Below are positions 1 to 8,013 of a stretch of DNA of 64,000 nucleotides, one piece after another. Every line of letters begins with the position of its first letter. Position 1 is the stretch's first letter. Source of the stretch: Pseudorhizobium xiangyangii (GTDB lineage: Bacteria; Pseudomonadota; Alphaproteobacteria; Rhizobiales; Rhizobiaceae); assembly GCF_020531965.1 (NCBI RefSeq), contig NZ_JAJAWH010000019.1, forward strand, positions 31,188 through 95,187, in the 5' to 3' direction. The notes under the pieces were generated by a model, which saw nothing but the letters and a program-made list of their open reading frames with translations, was not told where the DNA came from and did not search any database. Made by a program: the position numbers and the translations under genes.

Positions 1-416
1 GTCCTCTCCTTGGGTTCGAAGGGCATCAGCGGATGCATCAGCACCGCCGTTTCGAACAGGCCGGGCTTGTGGATGAGAATGCTGGCGAGGATGTTTGCAC
101 CGTTGGAAAATCCAAGCCCGATAACCGGGCCTGCTCCGTAATGCTCCTTGTTGGCAATGACGAACTCGCTCATCCGATTGGTCGCCCGCGCCAGATCCTC
201 GCAGTCGTAGATGCCTTCCGCCTTGCGACGGAAGAAGCGCGCCGCGCCATGCTCGGAAATGTCCCCGCGTGGCGAAATCACCGTCGCATCCGGCAGCAGA
301 CAGCTGCCGAAGTCGAAGAACTGGTTTTCGTCACCACCCGTGCCGTGGAACACAACGATGATCGGCGCTCCGGGTGCACCGGCTTTTGCCCGGTGCACAT
401 AACTTTCATGACTCAT
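1..416 (-). CDS. Alpha/beta-hydrolase, phospholipase/carboxylesterase family (partial, 3' end outside window)
   Basis: The reading frame enters from the left edge on the minus strand and starts with ATG at 416, behind a strong GGAGG ribosome site. The visible 138 residues contain the oxyanion loop VFHGTGGDEN near residue 22 and the nucleophile elbow GFSNGA near residue 100, which fit the serine-esterase family that includes YpfH and MhqD. The ring-cleaving dioxygenase gene lies 27 bp upstream in the same direction. This esterase/dioxygenase pairing (MhqD/MhqO-like) is known in quinone-responsive operons, so a role in quinone or electrophile detoxification is inferred. The catalytic Asp and His lie beyond the window. 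Confidence 0.85.
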   Translation of the reverse strand, partial: MSHESYVHRAKAGAPGAPIIVVFHGTGGDENQFFDFGSCLLPDATVISPRGDISEHGAARFFRRKAEGIYDCEDLARATNRMSEFVIANKEHYGAGPVIGLGFSNGANILASILIHKPGLFETAVLMHPLMPFEPKER

Positions 417-443
417 GATGTGCCTCCTTGCACCGTCAACCCG

Positions 444-1382
444 CTAGGCGTCCAACGGTTCGAGATGTTGTTCGAGCGTCGATCTCAGATGCGCGTGCTG
501 CGTGGGCAGTTTCAGCGCCTCTCCGAGATGGGCGGTATCTTCGTCGCGGTCGAAACCCGGCTCGTTCGTGGCAATCTCGAACAACACGCCGCCTGGCGTG
601 CGAAAGTAGATCGCCCAGAAATAGTCGCGGTCGATCACGGGCGTAACCTGATAGCCGGTATCCATCAGCGCCTTGCGAACTTCGAGCTGCTTTTCGCGGT
701 TCTCGACAGCAAAGGCGATATGATGGACCGATCCGGCGCCGAGCCTTGCACCGTTGATGTTCGGCATCGTCTCGATGTCGATGACATCGGCGCCATTGCC
801 GCCGGGTATGCCGAGCCGCAGCACTCCGTCCTTGGCATCGATCTGCTGGTAGCCCATGAACTTCAGCAGTTCGGCCGTGCCGCCTTCATCCCGAAGCCGA
901 AGGGACGCCGAACGGAAGCCACGGATCGCGTGGTCTTCGCCCACGCCGTTGCCGGTCCAGGGAGCACGCGCATCATCCCTCATTTCGACAAGGGCAAAGC
1001 CATCGCCATCCGGTCCGGCAAAGTGCAACCGGTTTTCCCCGAAAGCAGCGTCGGTCTTGAGCCCTTCGACGCCGGCCTGCGTCAGTCGTTCGCTCCAGTA
1101 GCCGAACGAGCCTTCGGGAACGGAGAACAGCGTCGTGCCGACCTCACCCGTGCCGGGACGGCCCTGCGCGATATGCGGAAACGGGAAGTAGGTCATGACC
1201 GAACCCGGCGTACCGACTTCGTCACCGTAATAGAGGTGGTAGACGTCGGGCGCATCGAAATTGACGGTCTTCTTCACCCGGCGAAGGCCGAGCGTATCGG
1301 TGAAGAACTTGTTGTTGGTACGGGCGCTGGCCGCCATCGACGTGACGTGATGCAGCCCCTTGATCTGGTCGAGCATATTCAT
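444..1382 (-). CDS. Ring-cleaving dioxygenase, glyoxalase (VOC) fold, MhqO-like
   Basis: A 312-residue protein with two vicinal-oxygen-chelate halves. It begins with IKGLHHVTSMA, whose His is the usual first metal ligand. The second half has GSVHHIAFAV, and the C-terminal FEIATNEPGF is typical of the MhqO/PcpA group. The family cleaves hydroquinone-type rings or confers quinone resistance; the exact substrate is not known from sequence. It is followed at 27 bp by the esterase gene and is probably co-transcribed with it. A palindrome upstream suggests control by a local MarR- or HxlR-type repressor, but no such gene lies in the window. Confidence 0.85.
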   Translation of the reverse strand: MNMLDQIKGLHHVTSMAASARTNNKFFTDTLGLRRVKKTVNFDAPDVYHLYYGDEVGTPGSVMTYFPFPHIAQGRPGTGEVGTTLFSVPEGSFGYWSERLTQAGVEGLKTDAAFGENRLHFAGPDGDGFALVEMRDDARAPWTGNGVGEDHAIRGFRSASLRLRDEGGTAELLKFMGYQQIDAKDGVLRLGIPGGNGADVIDIETMPNINGARLGAGSVHHIAFAVENREKQLEVRKALMDTGYQVTPVIDRDYFWAIYFRTPGGVLFEIATNEPGFDRDEDTAHLGEALKLPTQHAHLRSTLEQHLEPLDA

Positions 1383-1456
1383 ACCCTTTCTGGCTCCATG
1401 AGCCTGTTCTTGGGCCTATACTTGGCGATCAGGAGGGCGGCTGCATAGTGAAGCGC

Positions 1457-1477
1457 ATACGAACGCATCGTTCATAA
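1457..1477. promoter_or_regulatory. Palindrome upstream of the dioxygenase/esterase pair (putative operator)
   Basis: GAACG-CAT-CGTTC is a perfect 5-bp-arm dyad that extends imperfectly to 9-bp arms (7 of 9 pairs). It lies about 75 bp upstream of the dioxygenase start, in the only non-coding gap before that gene. Position and symmetry fit a MarR/HxlR-type operator; the regulator is unknown and the assignment is inference. Confidence 0.4.
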
Positions 1478-1509
1478 TTTCAGTTACAGCACCGAGGTTG
1501 AGGATCGCG

Positions 1510-2199
1510 CTAGGCCTGTTCCGGCAGTTGCCAGTTGATGGCGGACTTGCCTCGCGAAACAAGGAATTCGTTCGCCTTGGAGAAGTGGCCGCAGCCGAGG
1601 AAGCCGGTATGAGCCGAGAGCGGCGAAGGATGGGGGGCACGCAGCACCAGATGGCGGGAACCGTCGACGAAGGCCGCCTTTTTCTGTGCGTATGAGCCCC
1701 AGAGCATGAAGACGACTCCGTCGCATTGTTCGTTGACCGCGCGGATGACGGCATCGGTAAAGCGTTCCCAGCCCTTGCCCTGATGCGATGCCGCGCGCGC
1801 TTCCTCCACCGTGAGCACGCTGTTCAACAGCAGCACGCCCTGTTTCGCCCAATGTTCGAGGAAACCGTGAGCCGCCGGTGGAATGCCGAGATCGGTCTTC
1901 AATTCCTTGTAGATGTTGACGAGCGACGGCGGGATGCGGACACCCGGCTGCACTGAAAAGCACAGGCCGTGTGCCTGGCCCTGACCGTGATAGGGATCCT
2001 GGCCGAGGATGACGACCTTGACCTTGTCGATCGGCGTCAGGTCGAGCGCCCGGAAATACTCGCCCCCCTTCGGGAATATCCGCTTGCCGGCTTCCTTTTC
2101 CGCGACCAGGAAGCGGCGCAGTTCGCTCATATACGGATTGCCGAACTCGGGCGCCAAGGTCCGCTTCCAGCTTTCCTCGACCTTGATTTCCTCGACCAT
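1510..2199 (-). CDS. ung: Uracil-DNA glycosylase, family 1
   Basis: A 229-residue protein that removes uracil from DNA in base-excision repair. The water-activating loop GQDPYHG is present with catalytic Asp68, and the DNA-binding loop HPSPLSA lies near the C-terminus, as in Escherichia coli Ung. The length matches the family. The start follows a gap of only 11 bp after the VOC gene, so the two may be co-transcribed. Confidence 0.96.
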   Translation of the reverse strand: MVEEIKVEESWKRTLAPEFGNPYMSELRRFLVAEKEAGKRIFPKGGEYFRALDLTPIDKVKVVILGQDPYHGQGQAHGLCFSVQPGVRIPPSLVNIYKELKTDLGIPPAAHGFLEHWAKQGVLLLNSVLTVEEARAASHQGKGWERFTDAVIRAVNEQCDGVVFMLWGSYAQKKAAFVDGSRHLVLRAPHPSPLSAHTGFLGCGHFSKANEFLVSRGKSAINWQLPEQA

Positions 2200-2210
2200 G
2201 GTGCGGCCTC

Positions 2211-2606
2211 CTATTTGAACCGGCCGCCGCGCTGCAGGACCTCGATCTTGTAACCATCCGGATCGGTTGCGAAGAAGAAGCGCGCGAAGGGCTTCCCGTC
2301 GCGCGGCATCTCGACCAGTTTTCCGACCGTCAGTCCGAGATCGGTGAAGCGCCGGTATTCTGCCTCGACATCGTCGACCGAAACCGCGAGATGGCCATAG
2401 CCGTCGCCAATATTGTAGGGCTCTTCGCGGCCGGCATTGACCGTGAGTTCCAGCTCGAAATCCGTCTCCGGGTTGGAAAGATAGATCAGGGTGAAACCAT
2501 CGAAGGGAACGCGCTCTGCGACAGTGAGCCCGAAGGCCTTCTGGTAGAAATCGACCGATCGTTGCTCTTCGAGCACCCGGATCATCGAATGGATCATCTT
2601 CGCCAC
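2211..2606 (-). CDS. VOC/glyoxalase I-like protein (lactoylglutathione-lyase family)
   Basis: A single-domain glyoxalase-fold protein of 131 residues. The N-terminus KMIHSMIRV and the segment ending [12 protein letters not shown] match glyoxalase I, including a metal-ligand His in each, and the C-terminus has [16 protein letters not shown] place the start at GTG 2606, because an AGGGAG ribosome site lies 7 bp upstream and the encoded VAKMIHS matches usual family starts; an in-frame ATG at 2627 has no such site. It probably converts methylglyoxal hemithioacetal, but close VOC relatives have other substrates. Confidence 0.8.
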   Translation of the reverse strand: MAKMIHSMIRVLEEQRSVDFYQKAFGLTVAERVPFDGFTLIYLSNPETDFELELTVNAGREEPYNIGDGYGHLAVSVDDVEAEYRRFTDLGLTVGKLVEMPRDGKPFARFFFATDPDGYKIEVLQRGGRFK

Positions 2607-2810
2607 GTCAAAACTCCCTGCACGCATTCGTCATGGCTTTATGGGAAATCCTGTCCCCGTTGCCAATGTCGCTGCGGCAGAATTCACATCAGGCTGCGTC
2701 TTCGCGTGCAATTGAAATCCGGACCGGACATGTTCATATGGCGCCGGTGCCCGTCACGTTTGGCGCAACCTCGCCAACCGGCAAAGCCGGCCGCTTCGGA
2801 AAGGCTCTTC

Positions 2811-3176
2811 ATGCGTATCGTCTATCTGAGCCTTGGCTGGCTGCTCGTCGCGATCGGCGTCATCGGCGTCTTCTTGCCGGTCCTGCCCACCACGCCGTTC
2901 CTGATCATGGCGGTCGCCTGCTTCGCCCGCTCCTCGCCACAGCTCGAGGCATGGCTGCTGGAGCATCCGAAATTCGGTGGGCCATTGCGGGACTGGCGGG
3001 AACGGGGCGCCATACCGCGCAAGGCGAAGATTGCTGCGGTTACGATGATGTCGCTGAGCTACGCGATCTTCTGGTTCGCCACCTCGCCGCCGGCGCTGCG
3101 CGCCGCGGTCGTCGCCGGTTTCATGATCCTGCCGGCCATCTATGTCGTCACGCGGCCGGAACCGCCCGCTGCATAA
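2811..3176 (+). CDS. YbaN family inner-membrane protein (DUF454)
   Basis: 121 residues starting RIVYLSLGWLLVAIGVIG and continuing with LPVLPTTPFLIMA, the signature of the small YbaN/DUF454 membrane proteins. There are about three hydrophobic segments (residues 4-37, 75-90 and 97-115) with a charged loop DWRERGAIPRKAK between the first and second. Function is unknown. The gene converges on hmuV, with 22 bp between stop codons. The frame stays open further upstream, but the ATG at 2811 gives the usual N-terminus. Confidence 0.85.
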   Translation: MRIVYLSLGWLLVAIGVIGVFLPVLPTTPFLIMAVACFARSSPQLEAWLLEHPKFGGPLRDWRERGAIPRKAKIAAVTMMSLSYAIFWFATSPPALRAAVVAGFMILPAIYVVTRPEPPAA

Positions 3177-3198
3177 AGCAGGCGACAAGGAAGCGCCC

Positions 3199-3990
3199 TT
3201 AAGCTCCCGGCCGGTGCCGGGCCTGCGGCAGCACGAACGGGATGTGTTCAGCAGGCAGCCGCCCGACTGCCCCGGCAATGCCGTAGACGTTGCCGATCGT
3301 ATCGTCGTTGACGGTCTCGCCGCAGGCACCTTGCGAGACGACCGAGCCGTGATCGAGCACCAGAAGATGGTCCGCGAACTCCGCCGCGAGGTTCAGGTCA
3401 TGCAGGATTGCCAGCACGATGCCGCCTGCAGCGGCAAAATCACGCGCGACTTCCAGGACCGAAATCTGATGCCCGAGGTCGAGGCTTGCCGTCGGCTCGT
3501 CGAGGAACAGCGCCCGTGGGACGCCATCCACCACGGGATCAGGAACCTGCGCAAGAGCGCGGGCAAACTGCACCCTCTGCTGCTCCCCGCCGGAGAGCGA
3601 TGGATATGGCCGTGCCTCGAAGCCGCGCAGTCCGACGCGGGCAAGCGCCTGACGCGCCTGCTCCAGTGGATTGCGTGCACCCTGCGCCACCGCCCCCATG
3701 CGAACGATTTCCAATGCCGTGAACGGAAAGGAAAGCTGAACCGACTGCGGCAGAACCGCCCTCAGCCGCGCAAGTTGCACCGGCTGGTAACGCACAATGG
3801 GCGACCCGTGATAGGCGATCTGTCCTGCGTCCGGCTTCAGTTCACCGGACAGGACCTTCATCAGGGTCGATTTCCCCGCCCCATTCGGCCCGATGATCAC
3901 GGAAAAATGGCCGCCGCGCAGCTCCACGCCGACGTTGTCGACGAGCTTTCGGCCGCTCCGGCTGACGGTGACACCTTCGGCAGTGATCAT
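3199..3990 (-). CDS. hmuV: Heme ABC transporter, ATP-binding protein
   Basis: A 263-residue ABC ATPase that powers heme import across the inner membrane. It has Walker A GPNGAGKST (residues 34-42), the signature LSGGEQQRVQFARAL, Walker B ALFLDEPTASLD and the switch His in ILHDLNLA. The start codon overlaps the hmuU stop by 4 bp (ATGA), showing translational coupling in hmuTUV. A vitamin B12 transporter is the main alternative; the heme assignment rests on the neighbouring heme oxygenase and HutX. Confidence 0.92.
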   Translation of the reverse strand: MITAEGVTVSRSGRKLVDNVGVELRGGHFSVIIGPNGAGKSTLMKVLSGELKPDAGQIAYHGSPIVRYQPVQLARLRAVLPQSVQLSFPFTALEIVRMGAVAQGARNPLEQARQALARVGLRGFEARPYPSLSGGEQQRVQFARALAQVPDPVVDGVPRALFLDEPTASLDLGHQISVLEVARDFAAAGGIVLAILHDLNLAAEFADHLLVLDHGSVVSQGACGETVNDDTIGNVYGIAGAVGRLPAEHIPFVLPQARHRPGA

Positions 3991-5072
3991 GGCATCTCTC
4001 CCATACGGATCCCGCCCTTGCCCAGCAGCAGGAACAGGAATACCGGCGCCCCGAAGAGGGCGGTAATGACACCGATCGGCAGCTCCGCCGGGGTTGCCAC
4101 GGTGCGCGCGACACTGTCGGCAATGAGCAGGAGCGCACCACCGCCGAGAGCCGAAGCCGGCAGCAGGAAGCGGTGCGACGGACCGGTGACCAGGCGCAGG
4201 AGATGCGGCACGACGATCCCGACGAAACCGATGGAACCAGCCACCGCCACCGTCGAGCCGCAGGCCGCAGCCACGGCAATGATCACGATCCGCTTCAGCC
4301 GCTGCACCGGAACGCCCATGTGGAATGCCGCCGCATCACCGAGCACGAGCGCGTCGAGGCCGCGGGCAACGAAGGGGATTGCGCCCAGCACGAAGACGAT
4401 GAACGGCAGGATGGAAAGCACCCGCCCGAAGGTTGCGCCGCCGAGCGATCCCAGGCTCCAGAAGGTGATGTCGCGAAGCTGCCGGTCGTCGGCAATGAAG
4501 ATCATCAAGCCCATGACCGCAGCAGCCAGCGCTCCAATGGCGATCCCCGAGAGAATAAGCGCAGTGGTGGAGGTACGGCCGTCCTTGGTGGCGATGAGAT
4601 AGAGAAGCCAGGTGTTGATCAGGCCACCGAAAAAGGCCATCAACGGCAGGAACTGGTTTCCCAACACCATGGCGAGGGGCGCAAGCACCGTACCCCCGAG
4701 CACGATGGCCAGAACGGCGGCCAGCGCCGCACCCGACGTCACGCCGACGATGCCGGGATCGGCGAGAGGGTTGCGGAACAGGCCCTGCATCATGGCACCC
4801 GAGACTGCCAGTCCCGCCCCCACAAGCAAGCCCAATGCAGTCCGCGGCAGGCGAACGGCCTCCAGAACCACGACATCCTGGCTCGAGAGGCTGTCGGACC
4901 CCGTCAGATAGGCCAGAAGGTCACGCAGCCCGACGCCGGTCGGCCCGCTAGAGAGCGAAATCAGAGACGCGACCACGACCAGCACGACGAGCGCGCCGAG
5001 GGTAACGAAGCCCTGGATGGTTCGATCACCGTCGGCTCCGGTCGCCTTCATCGGCAACGCCAGCGCCTTCAT
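3987..5072 (-). CDS. hmuU: Heme ABC transporter, FecCD-type permease
   Basis: A 361-residue polytopic membrane protein of the FecCD/BtuC family with about nine or ten hydrophobic segments. Family motifs include RLPRTALGLLVGAGLAVSGA and GIVVPHLLRLVTGPSHR near the C-terminus. Its ATG shares a base with the hmuT stop (TAATG) and its stop overlaps the hmuV start, so the three genes form one tightly coupled unit. Confidence 0.93.
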   Translation of the reverse strand: MKALALPMKATGADGDRTIQGFVTLGALVVLVVVASLISLSSGPTGVGLRDLLAYLTGSDSLSSQDVVVLEAVRLPRTALGLLVGAGLAVSGAMMQGLFRNPLADPGIVGVTSGAALAAVLAIVLGGTVLAPLAMVLGNQFLPLMAFFGGLINTWLLYLIATKDGRTSTTALILSGIAIGALAAAVMGLMIFIADDRQLRDITFWSLGSLGGATFGRVLSILPFIVFVLGAIPFVARGLDALVLGDAAAFHMGVPVQRLKRIVIIAVAAACGSTVAVAGSIGFVGIVVPHLLRLVTGPSHRFLLPASALGGGALLLIADSVARTVATPAELPIGVITALFGAPVFLFLLLGKGGIRMGEMP

Positions 5073-5956
5073 TAATGCGTCCCGCCCGCATGGAGTTGCC
5101 TGGAAAGCTCGCGCACCGCTTCCGGCGTGCGCGGGCCGAAGCCCAGCAACAGCAAGCCGTCCATGGAAATCAGAGCCTTGTCGGCAGCCGCCGGAGTGGT
5201 CTGGAACGCCGGAAGAGCAAAGACCTCGTCCGTCGAGGTCTGGTGGTTCCCGCGCGTCATGGTGAGGATGACATCCGGCTTGGCAGCGATGACCGCCTCG
5301 TCCGACAGCGGCTTGTAGCCATTGATTTCCGGCGCGGCGTTAATGCCGCCCGCCATCCGGATGATCTCGGCCGCCTCGGTGCCGGCGCCGCCCGCCATGA
5401 TCCGGCCATTGGCAAGCGACAGCACGAACAGTACGCGCTTGCGGGGTTCCGGTATCTTCGCCACCTCCTGCGACAGCGCCTGAAGCTCACTTTCGGTCTT
5501 GTCGGCGAGCGCATCCGCTTCACTCGAGAGCCCGACGGCTGCACCGATATCGCGGATCTTCCGGCCGATCGCCTCGCCCTGCGGCGGAGTTGCGATTGTC
5601 ACCATCGGGATTGCGCTGGCACTCAGGATTTCCAGGACCGGCGGCGGGCCAGATCCCTCTTCCGTCAGGATGAGATCCGGTCTCTGTGCTATGATGCCCT
5701 CCGCCGATAGCGCTCGCATATAGCCGACATCAGGCTTCGAGCTTGCCTCGGCAGGGTATCCGCTGGTGGAATCGACCGCGGCGATCCGGTCCTGGGCGCC
5801 GAGGGCATAAAGGATTTCGGTAATCGTACCGCCGATGGACACGATCCGTTGCGCGGAAGGGTTGCCCTCCTCGGCCGCCGATACCGCTGACGCCATAAAC
5901 AACCCGACCGCAGCAACAGCGGCCAAACGCCCCTTGAACGAACCTGAAAATGTCAT
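5072..5956 (-). CDS. hmuT: Heme ABC transporter, periplasmic heme-binding protein
   Basis: About 294 residues: a signal peptide (SFKGRLAAVAAVGLFMASAV, cleavage after AVSA near residue 27), then a FecB/BtuF-type binding protein with QRIVSIGGTITEILYALG and ILTEEGSGPPP. It carries heme from the outer-membrane receptor to HmuUV. I chose ATG 5956 over an in-frame TTG 15 bp upstream. Rhizobial hmu loci often have hmuS before hmuT; here hmuS is absent and a divergent heme-oxygenase operon takes the place. Confidence 0.92.
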   Translation of the reverse strand: MTFSGSFKGRLAAVAAVGLFMASAVSAAEEGNPSAQRIVSIGGTITEILYALGAQDRIAAVDSTSGYPAEASSKPDVGYMRALSAEGIIAQRPDLILTEEGSGPPPVLEILSASAIPMVTIATPPQGEAIGRKIRDIGAAVGLSSEADALADKTESELQALSQEVAKIPEPRKRVLFVLSLANGRIMAGGAGTEAAEIIRMAGGINAAPEINGYKPLSDEAVIAAKPDVILTMTRGNHQTSTDEVFALPAFQTTPAAADKALISMDGLLLLGFGPRTPEAVRELSRQLHAGGTH

Positions 5957-6010
5957 CGTCAATCCACCCAAATGATCCGCCTGGAGGAGAACTGCCTCAG
6001 GCCCGGCAAT

Positions 6011-6033
6011 AACTTGAGTTGACTACGCAAGTT
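6011..6033. promoter_or_regulatory. IRO-like palindrome between hmuTUV and the heme oxygenase/hutX operon
   Basis: AACTTGA-N9-GCAAGTT is a 7-bp-arm dyad with one mismatch, close to the TGA-N9-TCA iron-responsive operator recognised by RirA in rhizobia. A TTGACT (6019-6024) inside it could serve as a -35 for the rightward operon. Being in the divergent gap it could control both directions. The match to the IRO consensus is one base short, so RirA control is inference. Confidence 0.45.
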
Positions 6034-6107
6034 TTTTTGGCTTTTCAAGGCACCGGCCGACAGATATCTTGAGTGAGAAGTGAAACTTTATGAGAGGAAC
6101 TGAGAAA

Positions 6108-6455
6108 ATGTACATTGCGATGAACCGCTTCCGCGTCGTCCCCGGCTACGAGGAGGCCTTTGAAGCGCTCTGGCGCAGCCGCGAGGGCCGTCTGGCGGAA
6201 ATGCCCGGCTATGTCGAATTTCACATGCTGAAAGGTCCGAAGGCCGAGGATCATTCGCTGTATGCTTCCCATACTGTCTGGGAAACCTTCGAGCATTTTC
6301 AGGCCTGGACCAAGTCCGAACAGTTCCGTGCCGCCCACGCCAAGGCCGGCGAGAACCGCGGCAAGATCGAGTACCTTTCCGGCCCGCATTTCGAGGGCTT
6401 CGAAGTCATCATCCATGAAGATCGCAACGGCGCCCGCGCCGCAACGGCAGCGTGA
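6108..6455 (+). CDS. IsdG-type heme-degrading monooxygenase (rhizobial HmuQ/HmuD-like)
   Basis: A 115-residue ABM-fold protein. Asn6, Trp67 and His77 line up with the catalytic Asn7-Trp67-His77 triad of IsdG, which strongly supports heme cleavage and iron release in the cytoplasm. The start is ATG 6108, giving the usual YIAMNRFRVVPGYEEAFE; an in-frame ATG at 6090 is less likely. The stop overlaps the hutX start (GTGA). With divergent hmuTUV it completes a route from periplasmic heme to free iron. It could be called hmuQ or hmuD, but I cannot choose between them. Confidence 0.88.
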   Translation: MYIAMNRFRVVPGYEEAFEALWRSREGRLAEMPGYVEFHMLKGPKAEDHSLYASHTVWETFEHFQAWTKSEQFRAAHAKAGENRGKIEYLSGPHFEGFEVIIHEDRNGARAATAA

Positions 6456-6985
6456 ACACCATGAATGCAGTCGCACAACAGAGCGGAGAACGGCGCGAAC
6501 GCGCGCTTGCCGCCCTCGCGGAGAAGCCGGACGGCGTCGTCGAGGCGCTTGCCGCCAAGGCAGAGGTCACCCCGGCCGAAATCCTGGAAATCCTTCCTGC
6601 CGGTTCCGCCGTCATCGCCGACAAGGACGCCTTTGCCGATATCTGGGCTGATCTGACGAAGTGGGGCGAAATTCTCTTCATCGTTCATACGGACGACATC
6701 GTCCTTGAAGCGGAAGGCACTCTGCCGGAAGGCTCGGAAGGACATGGATGGTTCAACATCCATGGCGACAGCCCGATCGGCGGCCATATCAAGAAGGACA
6801 ACTGCGCTTCAGTCACCTTCGTCGACCGGCCGTTTCACGGCCGCCGTTCCTGCTCGGTCTGGTTCATGAATGCGACGGGTTCGGCCATGTTCAAGGTCTT
6901 CGTGCGCCGCGACGAACAGCGCGAGCTGATCGGCGAACAACTGGCGAAGTTCGAAGCCTTGCGCGACCACTACGCGGCTGTCTGA
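6452..6985 (+). CDS. hutX: HutX/HuvX family cytosolic heme carrier
   Basis: 177 residues with the HutX-family pattern: an N-terminal helical part where EVTPAEILEILP resembles the family start, and a core holding GEILFIVHTDDIVLEAEGTLP, GHGWFNIHG, HIKKDNCASVTFVDRPFHGR and a phenylalanine/serine-rich strand before the C-terminal helix. HutX proteins bind heme and pass it to the degrading enzyme. The GTG at 6452 overlaps the upstream stop by 4 bp; ATG 6461 is an alternative. A perfect hairpin lies 15 bp after the stop. Confidence 0.85.
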   Translation: MNTMNAVAQQSGERRERALAALAEKPDGVVEALAAKAEVTPAEILEILPAGSAVIADKDAFADIWADLTKWGEILFIVHTDDIVLEAEGTLPEGSEGHGWFNIHGDSPIGGHIKKDNCASVTFVDRPFHGRRSCSVWFMNATGSAMFKVFVRRDEQRELIGEQLAKFEALRDHYAAV

Positions 6986-6999
6986 CCGGCAATCGTATA

Positions 7000-7032
7000 A
7001 AGAACATCCGGCTTCTGGCCGGATGTTCTTTT
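7000..7032. terminator. Bidirectional intrinsic terminator after hutX
   Basis: A perfect 12-bp stem (7000-7011 with 7019-7030) around a 7-nt loop, ending in a T-rich run. The left arm begins with A residues, so it works on both strands and sits exactly between the converging hutX and the small gene at 7037. Confidence 0.85.
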
Positions 7033-7036
7033 GGCC

Positions 7037-7267
7037 TCAAATGGCCGGGACCCACTTCCAGAACACGCCTTCCTGACGTTCCGGATAGTACTTGAATTCG
7101 CATTCGAAACGTCGTCCGTAGGCTTCCGCGGCCTTCAGCGCGGCGTCGCTCACGGGGTTCATGCCCGTGCCAGGAGCGAACCAGTCCTCCAGCAGATCAT
7201 CCGGGATGTAAGTGCCAACCCGAAGCGGCATGACCGCCAGGGTCTGGTCTAGTTCTTCCGGTGGCAT
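7037..7267 (-). CDS. Small hypothetical protein (76 residues)
   Basis: No family recognised. A good GGAG ribosome site precedes the ATG at 7267, and the product is a normal soluble composition (starts PPEELDQTLAVMPLR, ends EGVFWKWVPAI) rich in aromatic residues at its C-terminus. The shared terminator at 7000-7032 follows its stop. Its context beside the heme operon is probably incidental. Confidence 0.65.
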   Translation of the reverse strand: MPPEELDQTLAVMPLRVGTYIPDDLLEDWFAPGTGMNPVSDAALKAAEAYGRRFECEFKYYPERQEGVFWKWVPAI

Positions 7268-7541
7268 GGCGTATCTCCAGCGTTCGAACGTTTATTTTTC
7301 GCGAGGCAGCTTGAGCCTCGCGCCCGGAACCACGAGCTTTCATTCCCGCTGCGCAGCATGGCCTCAAGGAGGTGTCACCAGCGTTGCGAAATCTCCTTGA
7401 GGAGCGCCAATGTCGGCATCCAGAGCTTCGTGGCTCGTGGCATAGGGTTCCCACAGTAACCAATATAGCGCTCAAGTTCAGTAGCGCTAGCCGCAGGGAT
7501 GAGCTGGCTCTGCACCCCCCTTTGGAAAATTACTTTCCCGT

Positions 7542-7727
7542 TTAGTGCGACACGTGCTCAGGCTTGCCCTTGCGTTTGGTCGAAGCCATGTCGTGAAGCT
7601 CCTTCTCGCTCATGGACTTCTCCATGCTTTTCGATGGGCCCTTGAGTTCACTTTTCTTGATATCGCCCCGTTTCGCCGCAAGCGCAGCTCCTGCGGCCTT
7701 CTGCTGTGACTTCGATTTCGCCGGCAT
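7542..7727 (-). CDS. DUF3008 family small basic protein
   Basis: 61 residues, lysine-rich, beginning PAKSKSQQKAAGAALAAKRG and carrying SELKGPSKSMEKSMSEKEL, the typical pattern of the proteobacterial DUF3008 family. The GGAGGAGG ribosome site upstream of ATG 7727 is very strong, suggesting abundant expression. Function is unknown. The roughly 275-bp gaps on either side hold no further gene that I can support. Confidence 0.8.
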   Translation of the reverse strand: MPAKSKSQQKAAGAALAAKRGDIKKSELKGPSKSMEKSMSEKELHDMASTKRKGKPEHVSH

Positions 7728-8013
7728 GTCTGCCTCCTCCGGTTGAACCCTGCAAAAACGAACCCCAAGGACGCGCGATGGTTCCCGTCGCCGGCAGGGA
7801 ACTATCCGGCTTGCGCTGCCGTTGGGTATCCAGAACAACCGAGAAGAGAAAACGAGGAAGGCAGCATCAGTTCACTTGCCAATGCCGACAATCAGGAGCG
7901 CTGAACCGTTCCCATTGCCGTGATGAACTGGCTCCCGCCGAGGGAGCCAATTTACGTTCTGCGGAACCCTCCCCAGCCTCTGGGTGTTCACCTGCGCAAC
8001 TTTGGAGATCGAC

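Noticed and set aside
33-1448. Very long rightward open frame opposite the dioxygenase and esterase genes
   Set aside because: It is the complement shadow of two well-supported minus-strand genes in a high-G+C genome.
7300-7322. Perfect 8-bp hairpin CGCGAGGC/GCCTCGCG
   Set aside because: The T-run lies before it on the plus strand and A follows on the minus strand, so it cannot be an intrinsic terminator in either direction.
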